This document shows positions 35,070 to 44,125 of a DNA stretch of 64,000 nucleotides, in pieces. The stretch lies in NCBI RefSeq assembly GCF_001610835.1, contig NZ_CP011270.1, positions 2,250,001 through 2,314,000 on the forward strand, given 5' to 3'. The notes beneath the pieces are model-generated. The model was not told the DNA's origin. It worked only from the letters and a program-made list of their open reading frames with translations, and made no database searches. Each line of letters starts with the position of its first letter. Positions within the stretch are counted from its first letter, which is position 1. The translations under genes were made by a program, and so were the position numbers. Source of the stretch: Planctomyces sp. SH-PL14 (lineage in GTDB: Bacteria; Planctomycetota; Planctomycetia; Planctomycetales; Planctomycetaceae).

Positions 35070-35753
35070 ATGATCCTCGACTTTCAATACTACTTGTTCC
35101 TCGCCCCCGCGCTGCTCCTCATGATGTGGGCGCAGTGGCGCGTGAAGTCCACGTTCGCGGAAGCCGAGCAGGTCCCCGCGAATCTGTCCGGTGCGGCGGC
35201 TGCGCGGCATATCCTCGACGCCGCAGGTCTGCAGGATGTCGCCATCGAGCAGACGCCCGGCATGCTGTCGGATCACTACGACCCCAGCACGCGGGTCATC
35301 CGGCTGAGCGACGCGGTCTACAGCCAGCGGAGCGCGGCGGCGGTGGGGGTGGCGGCGCACGAGGCGGGACACGCCATTCAGCACGCCACGCACTACGCCC
35401 CGCTCGTCTTCCGCAACATCGCGGTTCCGGCGGCGACGTTCGGAAGCAACATCTCGTTCATCCTGCTCATCTTCGGTGCGATCATGGGCTTCCGGCCCCT
35501 GATCTGGCTGGGGATCATCGCCTTCGGGATGGTCGTCGCGTTCCAGCTCATCAACCTGCCGTGTGAGTTCGACGCCAGCCGCCGGGCGAAGAAGCTGCTC
35601 GGTGAGATGGGGATCGTGGACTACGAAGGGGGTGTCGCTGTGGCCCGGACCCTCAACGCCGCGGCCTGGACCTATGTGGCCGGGACGCTCCAGGCGGTCC
35701 TGACCCTCCTGTACTACATCCTCCGCTTCACCGGTGGCTCGCGGGACGAGTAA
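35070..35753 (+). CDS. YugP-type zinc metallopeptidase (neutral zinc metallopeptidase)
   Basis: A 227-residue membrane metallopeptidase of the Zn_peptidase_2 (YugP) family. The zinc motif AAHEAGHAIQHA gives His97, Glu98 and His101. The family pattern DHYDPSTRVIRLSDAVYSQR precedes it and LINLPCEFDASRRAKKLL follows, supplying the downstream acidic residue. Hydrophobic helices lie at about 5-22, 118-137, 143-165 and near the C-terminus. The ATG at 35070 gives the canonical start MILDFQYYLFLAPALLLM; an upstream in-frame start at 35031 is less family-like. Substrates of YugP proteins are not known. A strong terminator follows at 35789. Confidence 0.93.
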   Translation: MILDFQYYLFLAPALLLMMWAQWRVKSTFAEAEQVPANLSGAAAARHILDAAGLQDVAIEQTPGMLSDHYDPSTRVIRLSDAVYSQRSAAAVGVAAHEAGHAIQHATHYAPLVFRNIAVPAATFGSNISFILLIFGAIMGFRPLIWLGIIAFGMVVAFQLINLPCEFDASRRAKKLLGEMGIVDYEGGVAVARTLNAAAWTYVAGTLQAVLTLLYYILRFTGGSRDE

Positions 35754-35788
35754 CCGCGGCCCGCGACAGCGGCAGACTGAGAGTCGGC

Positions 35789-35831
35789 ACCGGCCGACGG
35801 TGAAATGGTCACCGTCGGCCGGTTTGCTTTT
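35789..35831 (+). terminator. Strong rho-independent terminator after the YugP-type gene
   Basis: ACCGGCCGACGGTGA and TCACCGTCGGCCGGT form a perfect 15-bp stem with loop AATGG (35789-35823), followed by TTTGCTTTT. It lies 36 bases past the stop codon. The rest of the gap to 36103 holds a second small hairpin GGAATCG...CGATTCC (35971-35992) before a T-rich stretch and presumably the promoter of the GYF gene. Confidence 0.88.
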
Positions 35832-36103
35832 GGGCAGGTGTCGGTCGCCCGAAAGGGGCGCCGCGAGACGCAGAATCGGCTGGGAAGCGTGCGGGCCGGT
35901 ATTCGGGTGGTCTTCGCAAAGGTCTAACTTGTAGCGACTTATGATCTTGGTGGGGCCTGCGGCCGAGCCGGGAATCGCGAATTTACGATTCCTTCCTTTG
36001 TTTTACCGGTATAGCAGGTGCATAATGTCGGCCCCACCTTGGCTGAGATTCAGTCTCAATCGAATCTGGCCGCCTCTCGCCCGCCTCGAAATGGGTTTTT
36101 GAA

Positions 36104-37594
36104 ATGGAACTGAACTGGCTGTATCGCCGCCTCGGCGAAGACTTTGGGCCGGTGACGCTCGAGACCCTCCACGAACTGCTCACGACAGGGCAGGTCGATC
36201 CCGACGACCTCGTGCGCCGGGTCGATGAGACGGAATGGCAGCCGGCGACCTCGCTCCCGGCCCTGGAGATCGACTCCGACAGCCAGTTCGATCTCGACAT
36301 CGGATCGATGCTGTCCGCCGCCACACGGGCGAGCGCCCGCGAAGCGGCCGTCGACCACACCGCCTGCGAACGCCGCAACTTCGCCCCGGTCCGCAGCGCG
36401 AAGAACAAGAGATCGGCTCCGGCCCCGGTCGCGACCCCGGAACCCGCAGCGGTTCCGGCGAACTGGTACTGCTCCTCTCTCGGACAGGTGCTCGGCCCCT
36501 ACACCTTCGACGCCCTCAAGGAGATGGCGGTCGACGGGACTCTCTCCCCGACCGACGACGTCCGCGAAGGGGTTGAGGGGACGTGGCTCTCCGCCAAGCG
36601 GCTCCCCGAACTGTTCCCCAAGACTGCCTCGACCGGCAAGTCCTCCGACGAGATGGACGCCGTGAACCTCGATCGGGTCGAGTGGTTCTGCCGCATTGAC
36701 GGCGACGAGTTCGGTCCGATGTCGCTGAACGACCTCCAGAAGCGGATCGGCGAAGGGACGCTGGACCGCAAGGACCTGGTCCGCCGCTCGTGGGGGGCCG
36801 CCTGGCTCCACGCGCAGGACATTCCCGGTCTGGCGTTTCCGGTGGCGGCCGCGGTCGCTGCGCCGGTGGTTGCCCCGGTCGCTGCGAAGTCCGCCGCTCT
36901 CGAAGAGACCAAGTCGTTCGCCCCGATCCGTAAGGACAGCAATCGGGAGATCGACGCCGTCCCCGCCGAGCGACCGACTCCGCGGCCCGCCATCGCCGAA
37001 TCGACGCTCTCCAGCTACGCCGAAACGGCTCGCGCCGCGTCGCCGGTCGCGTCGTCCTACGGAGCTTCGTCCACCACGCCTCCTCCGAGCTATCGGCCGA
37101 CGCCGGTCGCTCCCCCGCCCCCACCTCCGCGGGCGTCCCGTTCGAGCTCCGGCCCGTCGTGGAGTTTCTCGCTCCCGTCGGGGCTGCTGGACAATCTCAA
37201 GAACCCGAAGCTCCTGGCCGGAGCGGGGGGCTTTGTCGTTGTGCTGGCTCTCGTGTTCGGCGCCAAGTTCTTCATCGGGGCGCCCGGAGTGAAGGAGTTT
37301 GCGACGATCCAGGAGTTGTGGGACGAGGTCGACAAGGCGATCCAGTCCAACGCGGCCGACGGCGCGTTCCAGGAGATGAAGTCCAAGCACACCGCTGAGG
37401 TGAAGGCTCTCAAGGCCGCGATCGAGAAGAAGGCGAGCGCGCAGAACCGCCTGGCCCAGATCATCCTCTACTGCACTCGCGACCACCTGCCGAAGATCTA
37501 CGAAGGCTCGGCCCCCGAACGGACGAAGCGGCACGCGATGATGAAGGCCGACATGCAGGAGGCGAGCGAGCTCTTCCAGCGGCATACGTCGTGA
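36104..37594 (+). CDS. Triple GYF-domain membrane protein
   Basis: A 496-residue protein with three GYF_2-type modules: residues ~3-50 (WLYRRLGEDFGPVTLETLHE), ~120-168 (WYCSSLGQVLGPYTFDALKE) and ~192-240 (WFCRIDGDEFGPMSLNDLQK). GYF_2 modules bind proline-rich peptides. A long Ser/Pro/Ala linker with a poly-proline patch (about 320-345) leads to one membrane helix (about 366-387, AGGFVVVLALVFGAKFFIG) and a ~100-residue helical C-terminal domain. It might bind its own or another protein's Pro-rich tails, such as those of the zinc-ribbon proteins here; this is speculation. SD-like GGG lies near the ATG. Confidence 0.88.
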   Translation: MELNWLYRRLGEDFGPVTLETLHELLTTGQVDPDDLVRRVDETEWQPATSLPALEIDSDSQFDLDIGSMLSAATRASAREAAVDHTACERRNFAPVRSAKNKRSAPAPVATPEPAAVPANWYCSSLGQVLGPYTFDALKEMAVDGTLSPTDDVREGVEGTWLSAKRLPELFPKTASTGKSSDEMDAVNLDRVEWFCRIDGDEFGPMSLNDLQKRIGEGTLDRKDLVRRSWGAAWLHAQDIPGLAFPVAAAVAAPVVAPVAAKSAALEETKSFAPIRKDSNREIDAVPAERPTPRPAIAESTLSSYAETARAASPVASSYGASSTTPPPSYRPTPVAPPPPPPRASRSSSGPSWSFSLPSGLLDNLKNPKLLAGAGGFVVVLALVFGAKFFIGAPGVKEFATIQELWDEVDKAIQSNAADGAFQEMKSKHTAEVKALKAAIEKKASAQNRLAQIILYCTRDHLPKIYEGSAPERTKRHAMMKADMQEASELFQRHTS

Positions 37595-37729
37595 GACGTG
37601 AGGCTTGAGGCGAAAGGCTGAAGGTAGAGATCAGAAGAGAGTCGGTTGAGGGGTGCGCCGGGGCTGGCGCACCTCCGATCTCGGGCTGTGGACCTGATCC
37701 TTGATACCTGGCACCGGATACTTCTCCCT

Positions 37730-38200
37730 ATGGCATCCCTCCAGGTTGGTGACCTTGTTCCGGATCTGTCGGGGACGGACCAGTCGGGGCGGACGGTCCG
37801 GCTCTCGGATTTTCGCGGGCAGTGCGTTGTGTTGTTCTTCTATCCCAAGAACAACACGCCCGTTTGCACGCAGGAGGCCTGCCGGTTCCGCGATCTCCAT
37901 GAGGAGTTTGTGGAGGAGAACACGGTGGTCATTGGTGTCAGTGGTGACTCGGAGGCTTCGCATCAGCAGTTCGCCGACAAGCAGCGGCTTCCGTACGTTC
38001 TGATCAGCGACTCGGCGGGGACGTGGCGGGGGGCCTTTGGTGTTCCCCGGATGCTGGCGCTGTTTCCTGGTCGCGTGACCTATGTGGTTGATCCGGAGGG
38101 CCGGATCCGGCACATCACGAACTCCGCGATGAATGCGCAGCGGCATGTTGACGAGGCGAGGGAGGCGGTGCGGGCGATTCGGGGCCAAGCGGGCGGGTAG
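37730..38200 (+). CDS. bcp: Peroxiredoxin, Bcp/PrxQ type
   Basis: A 156-residue thiol peroxidase. The peroxidatic Cys46 is in YPKNNTPVCTQEACRFRD and the resolving Cys51 is five residues later, the atypical 2-Cys PrxQ arrangement. The active-site proline/threonine context is TPVC, a slight variant of TPGC. VIGVSGDSEASHQQFADKQRLPYVLISD is the usual Prx core. It reduces hydroperoxides with thioredoxin as the likely donor. The ATG at 37730 starts the standard MASLQVGDLVPDL; the upstream frame is not conserved-looking. It ends 14 bases before repeat copy H. Confidence 0.93.
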   Translation: MASLQVGDLVPDLSGTDQSGRTVRLSDFRGQCVVLFFYPKNNTPVCTQEACRFRDLHEEFVEENTVVIGVSGDSEASHQQFADKQRLPYVLISDSAGTWRGAFGVPRMLALFPGRVTYVVDPEGRIRHITNSAMNAQRHVDEAREAVRAIRGQAGG

Positions 38201-38214
38201 CGTCCCACGATTTT

Positions 38215-38541
38215 ACCGGGTCCAGGGGCACCCTGGTGGGGAGTGCAGAGGGGCAACGCCCCTTTGCCCGCCGGAGGCCTGTCCGTCGAGAGATGTCCTG
38301 AAGTCGGGCGTATCCAGGCGCGGACACCGTGCCGTATGCCCCCTCACCAACCCGCTTGGTTTTCAGAGCGAGCAGTGAAATCGAAACGCCGGCTCCATAA
38401 AGCGGTCGTCCGTTGTGTCCCACGGTTCCTCATGGAAGCGCCTCCGGCGGCAAGGGGGTGCTGTGTTGTTTCTTTGGCCTTTGACCCCTGGCTGCCGTGG
38501 CACGTTGGGTTTGAGCTAAGGACGTCCGTCCGGCAAGGACG
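38215..38541 (+). repeat. Dispersed intergenic repeat, copy H
   Basis: Full-length plus-strand copy between bcp (ends 38200) and the esterase (stop at 38516). The last 26 bases overlap the 3' end of the esterase gene. Like copy A it carries the TGTGTTGTTTCTTTGG insert in its second arm (38459-38480). Confidence 0.9.
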
Positions 38542-41041
38542 TTGTTTCACGCGGTCCCGTCTCGTCGACGCGGATCTCGGAACCCGGCAGCACCTGGCCA
38601 TGAAGTCCGTTCCGCATCCGCCATTCGATCGGCGTGCCGCCAGGGTACTCATGGGCGCGGCGGGGAGGGAGGTCGTGCCAGTCCGACCAGTAGGACTCCG
38701 GCGTCCGGACCCGGTAGACGAACGGCCGGCGTCCCTCGTTCACGATCCGGAGGGGCGGCGGAACCATTCCGAGCTCCAGACGCGTCGGGCGGGATCCGAG
38801 CGACTGCAGCCGCAGCCGGGACCCGCCCATCTCGATGTCCTTCACCGGCTCCGCCTGGGAGCGGGAAGTCGTCCAGGCAATCCAGGCCGTACGGAACGAT
38901 TCCACGACCGGCCGCACATCGCTCTCCGGCGATTCCGGGGTGACGCGGGGCTCGGTCGACCAGGCCGTCTGCAGGACACGCTTCGCGGGACTCGGGCGCT
39001 CGAGGCGGACCGTCAGATCGTGCTCGACGCGGAACCGGACCTGACGCTCGACGAGACGCGTTCCGTCGATGCGGCACGGGGTCAGCGCGGCGACGGGGGC
39101 GACGAGCGTGGCGCTGATCGAGTCCGCATCGCCGGGGTTCTTGGCCCTGTCCGGCCCACCGGTGAGCTCCAGCCGCATCGGGGCCAGGATTTCGAGCTCG
39201 ACATCGAGCTGCGTCTCGCCCCGCTCGGGGGAAAGCCCGGGCCAGAGCGCCGGGGTGGCGAGAGAGTGAAAGGCCGCCTCCGGCAGGTCGAGGACGTTGA
39301 TCCGGGCCATCCCCTGCTCGACCTGCATCGTCGAACCCGCCTCGACCAGCCACGGCGAGGCGAGGATCGACAAGCCGGCGTCGGCGGGGAGCGTCGCGAG
39401 CGTGATGTCGCTGCCGGCCAGCGTTCGCGGAGCATGGGGCGAAGGGAGGGAGCTGCCGATCAGTCCCGTTCCGACGACCGAGAGACCGGTGCCGTCGATC
39501 CAGAGCTGCTGCGGCTGAATCCGCAACCGGGGGGACTGCACCGGGAGAGGCCACAGGAGCGACGAGAGGCTCGACGGGACGTCGAGCGCGAGCCGCTCTT
39601 CGAGCTGCGCGAGCATCCGCGGGACGACCGCCTTGATCTCGGCTTCGATCGCTTCTTTCTGAAGATAGACGCCGCCGACGATGCCGGTCGTCAACTCGTA
39701 CTCGCCGAGGCCGGTCCCGCGGCGGACGATCCGCTCCGGGCGGGTGACGTACCAGTTGTCATCCTGGACGCGGAACGAGGTGCCGTCGTGGTGCAGCCGC
39801 AGCTTTCCGTTCTCGATCACGGGTCGGACACGGATCGTCATCGGCACCGCCCGCTGATGTCCGAGGACGACCTGGATCGGTCCCGCCTGGGCGTCGAGGG
39901 TCCGGCTGTGGATCGCCACGTCCGCGACCCGGAGCGTGAGCCGTTCCAATCCCAGCGACAGTTCGAGGCAGGCGTCCCGGCAGGCCCGCAGGTCGGCGCT
40001 CGTCAGGGCGCCGGCGAAGGTCAGGCCGCGGAACTCCGCGCGGTAGGCGTCCCCTTTGACGTCGAACGTCTTGATGATCGGCTCGAGCTCCCCTTTCAGG
40101 GAATCGGCGGGCATCAGGCCCGGCAGGCCGTGACCGATGGCCCCCAGGGCGTCGTTCCCGAGCCGCAGGCCGACCGCCTGGGGGACGATGAACGCGGTCT
40201 CGAACGGTTCATCCGTCCGCTGGACGCGCGACGGGGACGCCGGCGGCCAGTCGACCGATTCAGGAACGGGGGCATCGGCGGAGAGCATCCAGGCTCGAAC
40301 CTGCGGCTGACGGTAGACCATCTCCCAGGAGTCGTGTCCGACCGGCAGCTCGGTGAAGCCCGGACTTCCTCCGGCCCGGCGAAGGGCCTCGATGCTGGCC
40401 TTCGTTTCCTCGGGGAGGACGATCTCGTCCTGCGCTCCATGAAAGGCCCAGAGCCGGGCGCCCTTGAGCGCGGCGAGTCGGTCCTGGTCATCGCCTCCGC
40501 CGCCGGCGATCGGCAGGATGGCGGACCAATGGTCGGGATGCGCCGTCGCGAGGGACCAGACGCCGAAGCCTCCCATCGACCAGCCGGTCAGGATCCGTCG
40601 CGCGGGGTCGGTGTGGTAGGTCTTCTCGACCTCCGACAGGATCGCCAGGGCACGCTCGCCCGCGGGGCGGTCGGGGGACCAGGCTTTGTGGATCCGGCCG
40701 CCGAGAGGAACCTGAGGAAAGACGACGATCGCGGGAAACGGCGGTTGCTTGCTCGCGAGCTCGTCCCGGATCACTTCGCCGAGGCCGACCCGGGTGGGGC
40801 GGACGCCGTCCGTTCCCCGCTCTCCAGCGCCGTGGAGGAAGAGAACGACGGGCCAGCGGTCGCGGGAGGTGTAGTTCGGGGGGACGTAGACCGAGTAGGC
40901 GTGGTCTCCCTGATCGTCGTGGAATGTCTTCGTCTGAAAGCCGATTCCCGCTGGCTCCGCGGCGCGGACCGTCGGGGACAGGAACAGCGCTGTCGTGACC
41001 GCCGCGGCGGTGACGAAAAAGCGGACGGCGGCGGGCAACAT
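38516..41041 (-). CDS. Large secreted alpha/beta-hydrolase (esterase) with unknown C-terminal region
   Basis: An 841-residue exported protein. A signal peptide spans residues 1-28 (ends VRAAEP). Residues ~35-270 form a PHB-depolymerase/phospholipase-like esterase: oxyanion region LFLHGAGERG, nucleophile Ser155 in TGWSMGGFGVWS, acid in FHGAQDEIVLP and His in PVGHDSWEMVY. The remaining ~570 residues are unrecognised, beta-rich, and unusual for this esterase type. The last nine residues and the stop codon are encoded within repeat copy H, so the natural C-terminus may have been altered by the repeat. It probably cleaves an ester in the periplasm or outside the cell. Confidence 0.85.
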   Translation of the reverse strand: MLPAAVRFFVTAAAVTTALFLSPTVRAAEPAGIGFQTKTFHDDQGDHAYSVYVPPNYTSRDRWPVVLFLHGAGERGTDGVRPTRVGLGEVIRDELASKQPPFPAIVVFPQVPLGGRIHKAWSPDRPAGERALAILSEVEKTYHTDPARRILTGWSMGGFGVWSLATAHPDHWSAILPIAGGGGDDQDRLAALKGARLWAFHGAQDEIVLPEETKASIEALRRAGGSPGFTELPVGHDSWEMVYRQPQVRAWMLSADAPVPESVDWPPASPSRVQRTDEPFETAFIVPQAVGLRLGNDALGAIGHGLPGLMPADSLKGELEPIIKTFDVKGDAYRAEFRGLTFAGALTSADLRACRDACLELSLGLERLTLRVADVAIHSRTLDAQAGPIQVVLGHQRAVPMTIRVRPVIENGKLRLHHDGTSFRVQDDNWYVTRPERIVRRGTGLGEYELTTGIVGGVYLQKEAIEAEIKAVVPRMLAQLEERLALDVPSSLSSLLWPLPVQSPRLRIQPQQLWIDGTGLSVVGTGLIGSSLPSPHAPRTLAGSDITLATLPADAGLSILASPWLVEAGSTMQVEQGMARINVLDLPEAAFHSLATPALWPGLSPERGETQLDVELEILAPMRLELTGGPDRAKNPGDADSISATLVAPVAALTPCRIDGTRLVERQVRFRVEHDLTVRLERPSPAKRVLQTAWSTEPRVTPESPESDVRPVVESFRTAWIAWTTSRSQAEPVKDIEMGGSRLRLQSLGSRPTRLELGMVPPPLRIVNEGRRPFVYRVRTPESYWSDWHDLPPRRAHEYPGGTPIEWRMRNGLHGQVLPGSEIRVDETGPRETTSLPDGRP

Positions 41042-41224
41042 GGACGTGTCCTCTCAACCTGGGCCCTCCAGTCTGGCACATCCCAGGACGGGAGTCACGA
41101 AAACGGAGGCGGCGGCCACGGTCGCAGCGGTCAATTTTGATCCCGCGGCCCGATCCTTTCACACGGCTGGGACTTCCGCTAAGACCCGGCTCAACGTCGA
41201 AACCGATTCCTTCCCCGCGCCGCC

Positions 41225-41821
41225 ATGTCCCGATCCAAGATCCACGCCGGTCCCCGCGTCCCCCGTTCGCGTCCCGCCGAACCGAAGGAGCGGGAAGAGG
41301 ACTGGGAGATCGTCCTCAACGGCGAGCTCGACGAAAAATCGCAGGACCTCGCGCAGCGGCTGATGGAGCTTCCCCGGCGGTCGCGGGGGACGATCTTCTT
41401 CGACTCCTGCGGCGGGAGCGCCTTCGTCGGGCTGGCTCTGGCGTCGCTGATCCGGCTCCGCGGCCTCAAGGCGGACGGCGTCGTGGCGGGGGAGTGTTCG
41501 TCGGCGGCCCTGCTGCCGTTTGCGGCGTGCGAGCGGCGGTTTGTGACGCCGCACTCGACGCTCCTGTTCCACCCGCTCCGGTGGCAGAGCGAGGAGAGCG
41601 TCCGGCTGGAAGAGGCGGCCGAGTGGGCCCGGCACTTTCAGATCCTGGAGAACGACATGGACGCGCTGCTGGTCCGGTTCCTGGGCTGTCCGGCGGAGAC
41701 GATCACCCGCTGGACCCGCCCCGGCCGGTTCGTCAGCGGTCAGGAACTTGTTGAGGCGGGGATCGCCCGAACCGTGACGCTGTTCGACGGCGACCTGTGG
41801 GCCCAGATCGGCAAGTCGTGA
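41225..41821 (+). CDS. ClpP-like (SDH clan) serine peptidase
   Basis: A 198-residue ClpP/crotonase-fold protein. GTIFFDSCGGSAFVGLALAS corresponds to the oxyanion-forming NSPGGS segment but reads DSCGGS. The probable nucleophile is Ser93 in GECSSAALLPFAA, and the probable His is His116 in TLLFHPLRW. The acidic third residue is not obvious. Family members degrade peptides as rings with a Clp ATPase or act as membrane-linked SppA-like peptidases. This one has no signal peptide and no ATPase neighbour. Arg/Pro-rich N-terminus (first ~25 residues) is not conserved-looking. Confidence 0.75.
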   Translation: MSRSKIHAGPRVPRSRPAEPKEREEDWEIVLNGELDEKSQDLAQRLMELPRRSRGTIFFDSCGGSAFVGLALASLIRLRGLKADGVVAGECSSAALLPFAACERRFVTPHSTLLFHPLRWQSEESVRLEEAAEWARHFQILENDMDALLVRFLGCPAETITRWTRPGRFVSGQELVEAGIARTVTLFDGDLWAQIGKS

Positions 41822-41918
41822 GCCAGAGACGGAGCGGCGCGGGAAACGGCGTCTAGCGCTTTCCGGGGGGGAGCTCCGCCGGTCCGATGGTGTCGCGTTT
41901 CATCAGCTTCGTTTTTTT

Positions 41919-42077
41919 GAAACACAGAGGCGCAGAGAGCGCGGAGCGAAAAGAGGCAGAGGCGAGACGGGAGCCTGCCGGGATCGCCGCCCGGCCTCTC
42001 CCACTCTCTCCCGGAACCTGTTGCGAACGTCGGCTCTCCTGCCGTCCCTCTCCGTGTCCTCTGTGCCTCTGTGTTTC
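41919..42077. repeat. Palindromic GAG-rich intergenic element 1
   Basis: Inverted 28-base arms (41919-41946, starting GAAACACAGAGGCGCAGAG; and 42050-42077, ending GCCTCTGTGTTTC) match at 24 of 28 positions around a ~100-base centre. A related element is at 56941-57020. This kind of CACAGAGGCGCAGAG element is widely scattered in several bacterial phyla. The rest of the gap to 42530 holds no recognisable gene and presumably the DUF1559 promoter. Confidence 0.75.
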
Positions 42078-42530
42078 CAGTCACTTCTTCATCCCGAACT
42101 CGACAGTGCGCAGAGATGGCCCCGGCGTCAGGTTCGTTCTGCTGCTCAATCGCTCTCGTCGGCTTGGACCAGGGGGATCGCGCCTCTGTTCCGGCGGGGC
42201 GTCGAGGCCGGTCACGTCGCTGTTCAACTGGACCGGTGAAGAGAAGATGAACGACTGTGCTGCGAAATCCGGCCGGGTCCCGAGGGCGTTGTTGGCTGCA
42301 GGCGGCATAGCGTTTGCCAAGTCTTGAAAACATGCCAAACCGCGCCGGTTTTGGCTCTAAGTTGCATGTCCATTGAGCATGGGCTGCGCGATGGAGTCGC
42401 AAGGGGTAGCCGGGCGGTGGCAACCACATCTTGGTTTTCTTGCGAGGCGTCGGGCGCTCCGAGGCTGTCGCGGCAGAAGGCGGTGTCGTTCCGTTCTGGC
42501 AACGACGGCCGCAGCGTTCCGGGGGAATGA

Positions 42531-43481
42531 ATGTCTAAACGTCGCGGGTTCACGCTCATTGAGCTGCTGGTCGTCATCGCCATCATCGCCGTGCTTGTGG
42601 CGATCCTGCTTCCTGCCGTCCAGCAGGCCCGCGAGGCGGCCCGAGCCAGCCAGTGCCGGAACAACCTGAAGCAGCTCGGCATCGCGCTCCACAGCTACCA
42701 TGAAACGATGGGCGTTCTCCCCCCCGGGCACATCGGCCGCTGCACCACCCCGCAGCTGAACACGTCGGGGCTGACGATGCTCCTCCCCTACCTGGATCAG
42801 GGGACGCTCTACAACAAGATGAACTTCAGCACGGCGATGACGACGTACAACAGTACGGCCCAGCCGACTCCCGCTCACGTGGATCCGGTCACCTCCGGCA
42901 ATGCTCCCCTCGAGAAGACGATCATCCGGACGTTTCTCTGTCCGTCGGATGCGGGAAATCCGATCCTGACCGAGACGACGGCGCACTACGGGATCTCGGC
43001 CACCAACACCGGCACGGGCGGGGCCAAGACGAGCTATGACTTTGTCACGGCCGGCTCCGGGTTCATCTCGACCTGCGAGAACTGGCTGACGACGACGCTG
43101 ACGATCCGCCGGATGTTCGGTGACAACACCGCGGTTCGCCTCACCGACGTCAAGGACGGAACGAGCAACACCGCCGCGATCTCCGAGACCTGCCTCGATG
43201 TCTACAACGGCCGGCCGCCGGCGTGGGCTTACCGCGGCTGGGTCATGGTCGGGATCGATCTGGCGACGTACCCGATCAACCTCTGGTACTACGCTCCGAC
43301 CAACATTCAGAACCCCCCCGGCAAGCTCGCCAGCTGGGCCTATCCGGGAAGCACCCACGTCGGGGGACTCCATCTCCTGATGGGGGACGGGGCGGTCCGG
43401 TTCGTGACCGAAAACATCGACACCAGCACGAAGCAGCGCCTGGCCTACATTGCCGACGGCCTGCTGCTCGGGGATTTCTAA
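42531..43481 (+). CDS. DUF1559 protein with pseudopilin-like N-terminus
   Basis: A 316-residue DUF1559 protein, paralogous to the one at 13.4 kb. The N-terminus has the prepilin motif [20 protein letters not shown] followed by [20 protein letters not shown]. Family features downstream include [36 protein letters not shown] and the C-terminal [23 protein letters not shown] lies just before the ATG. It is followed 114 bases later by a small lipoprotein, and the pair is closed by a terminator at 44131. Its role is unknown; the family is strongly expanded in planctomycetes. Confidence 0.95.
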   Translation: MSKRRGFTLIELLVVIAIIAVLVAILLPAVQQAREAARASQCRNNLKQLGIALHSYHETMGVLPPGHIGRCTTPQLNTSGLTMLLPYLDQGTLYNKMNFSTAMTTYNSTAQPTPAHVDPVTSGNAPLEKTIIRTFLCPSDAGNPILTETTAHYGISATNTGTGGAKTSYDFVTAGSGFISTCENWLTTTLTIRRMFGDNTAVRLTDVKDGTSNTAAISETCLDVYNGRPPAWAYRGWVMVGIDLATYPINLWYYAPTNIQNPPGKLASWAYPGSTHVGGLHLLMGDGAVRFVTENIDTSTKQRLAYIADGLLLGDF

Positions 43482-43595
43482 GGTCGGACGGAGAGTCTGC
43501 GGCCGTCCGAGCGTCCCTCCAGCGGCGGCCGCCTCTCTCGACTTTCCCTTTCGTTCGTGTCGCGACGATCTCTGTCTCTTTCTCGCTCTCCACTC

Positions 43596-44042
43596 ATGAA
43601 ACGAACTGCTGCGCTGTTTCTCGTTGTCGGACTGTTCGGATGCGGCGGGGCTCCCCCGGCCAAGCCTCTGCCGACGACCGTTCCCGTGTCGGGCAAGGTG
43701 ACCCTGAACGGTCAGCCCCTGGCCGATGCCATGGTGACCTTCCGTCCCGACGGTGAGACCAAGGGGGTCGACAGCCTGGGGATGACCAACACGGCCGGGG
43801 AGTTCAGCCTCGACCAGATCCGTGGCGGCCAGGGGGCGTCGCCGGGAACCTATCGCGTCACGGTCAACCGCTTCGTCGCGGCCGACGGGAAGCCCGTTGT
43901 GCTCGATGCCGCGACGCCGCCCGCCGATGCGGGGGCCGTGGAGTCGCTGCCGGCCAAGTACAGCAGTGCCGGCGAAACGACCCTGAAGGCGACAGTGGCT
44001 CAGACCGGGAATGACGGTCTCAAGTTCGAATTGAAGAAGTAG
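43596..44042 (+). CDS. Small lipoprotein paired with DUF1559 protein
   Basis: A 148-residue lipoprotein. The lipobox is LFGC near residue 16 (ALFLVVGLFGCGG). The mature part is a carboxypeptidase-regulatory-like beta-sandwich: VSGKVTLNGQPLADAMVTF, GMTNTAGEFSLDQI, ASPGTYRVTV, a fold typical of these planctomycete lipoproteins. The start at 43596 gives a compact signal peptide (MKRTAALFLVV). It ends about 90 bases before the terminator and is the last gene of its operon. Confidence 0.9.
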   Translation: MKRTAALFLVVGLFGCGGAPPAKPLPTTVPVSGKVTLNGQPLADAMVTFRPDGETKGVDSLGMTNTAGEFSLDQIRGGQGASPGTYRVTVNRFVAADGKPVVLDAATPPADAGAVESLPAKYSSAGETTLKATVAQTGNDGLKFELKK

Positions 44043-44125
44043 CGGTTGCTTCCGAGGCCGGGGACAAGTCTGCACGGGGCGAATCGCGTTGGCCGACGAA
44101 CGCTGTCCCGGTCTGAGCAAGTCTT

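Noticed and set aside
35971-35992. Hairpin GGAATCG...CGATTCC as a second terminator before the GYF gene
   Set aside because: Short 7-bp stem with an 8-base loop and interrupted T run, about 220 bases past the last stop; too weak to annotate.
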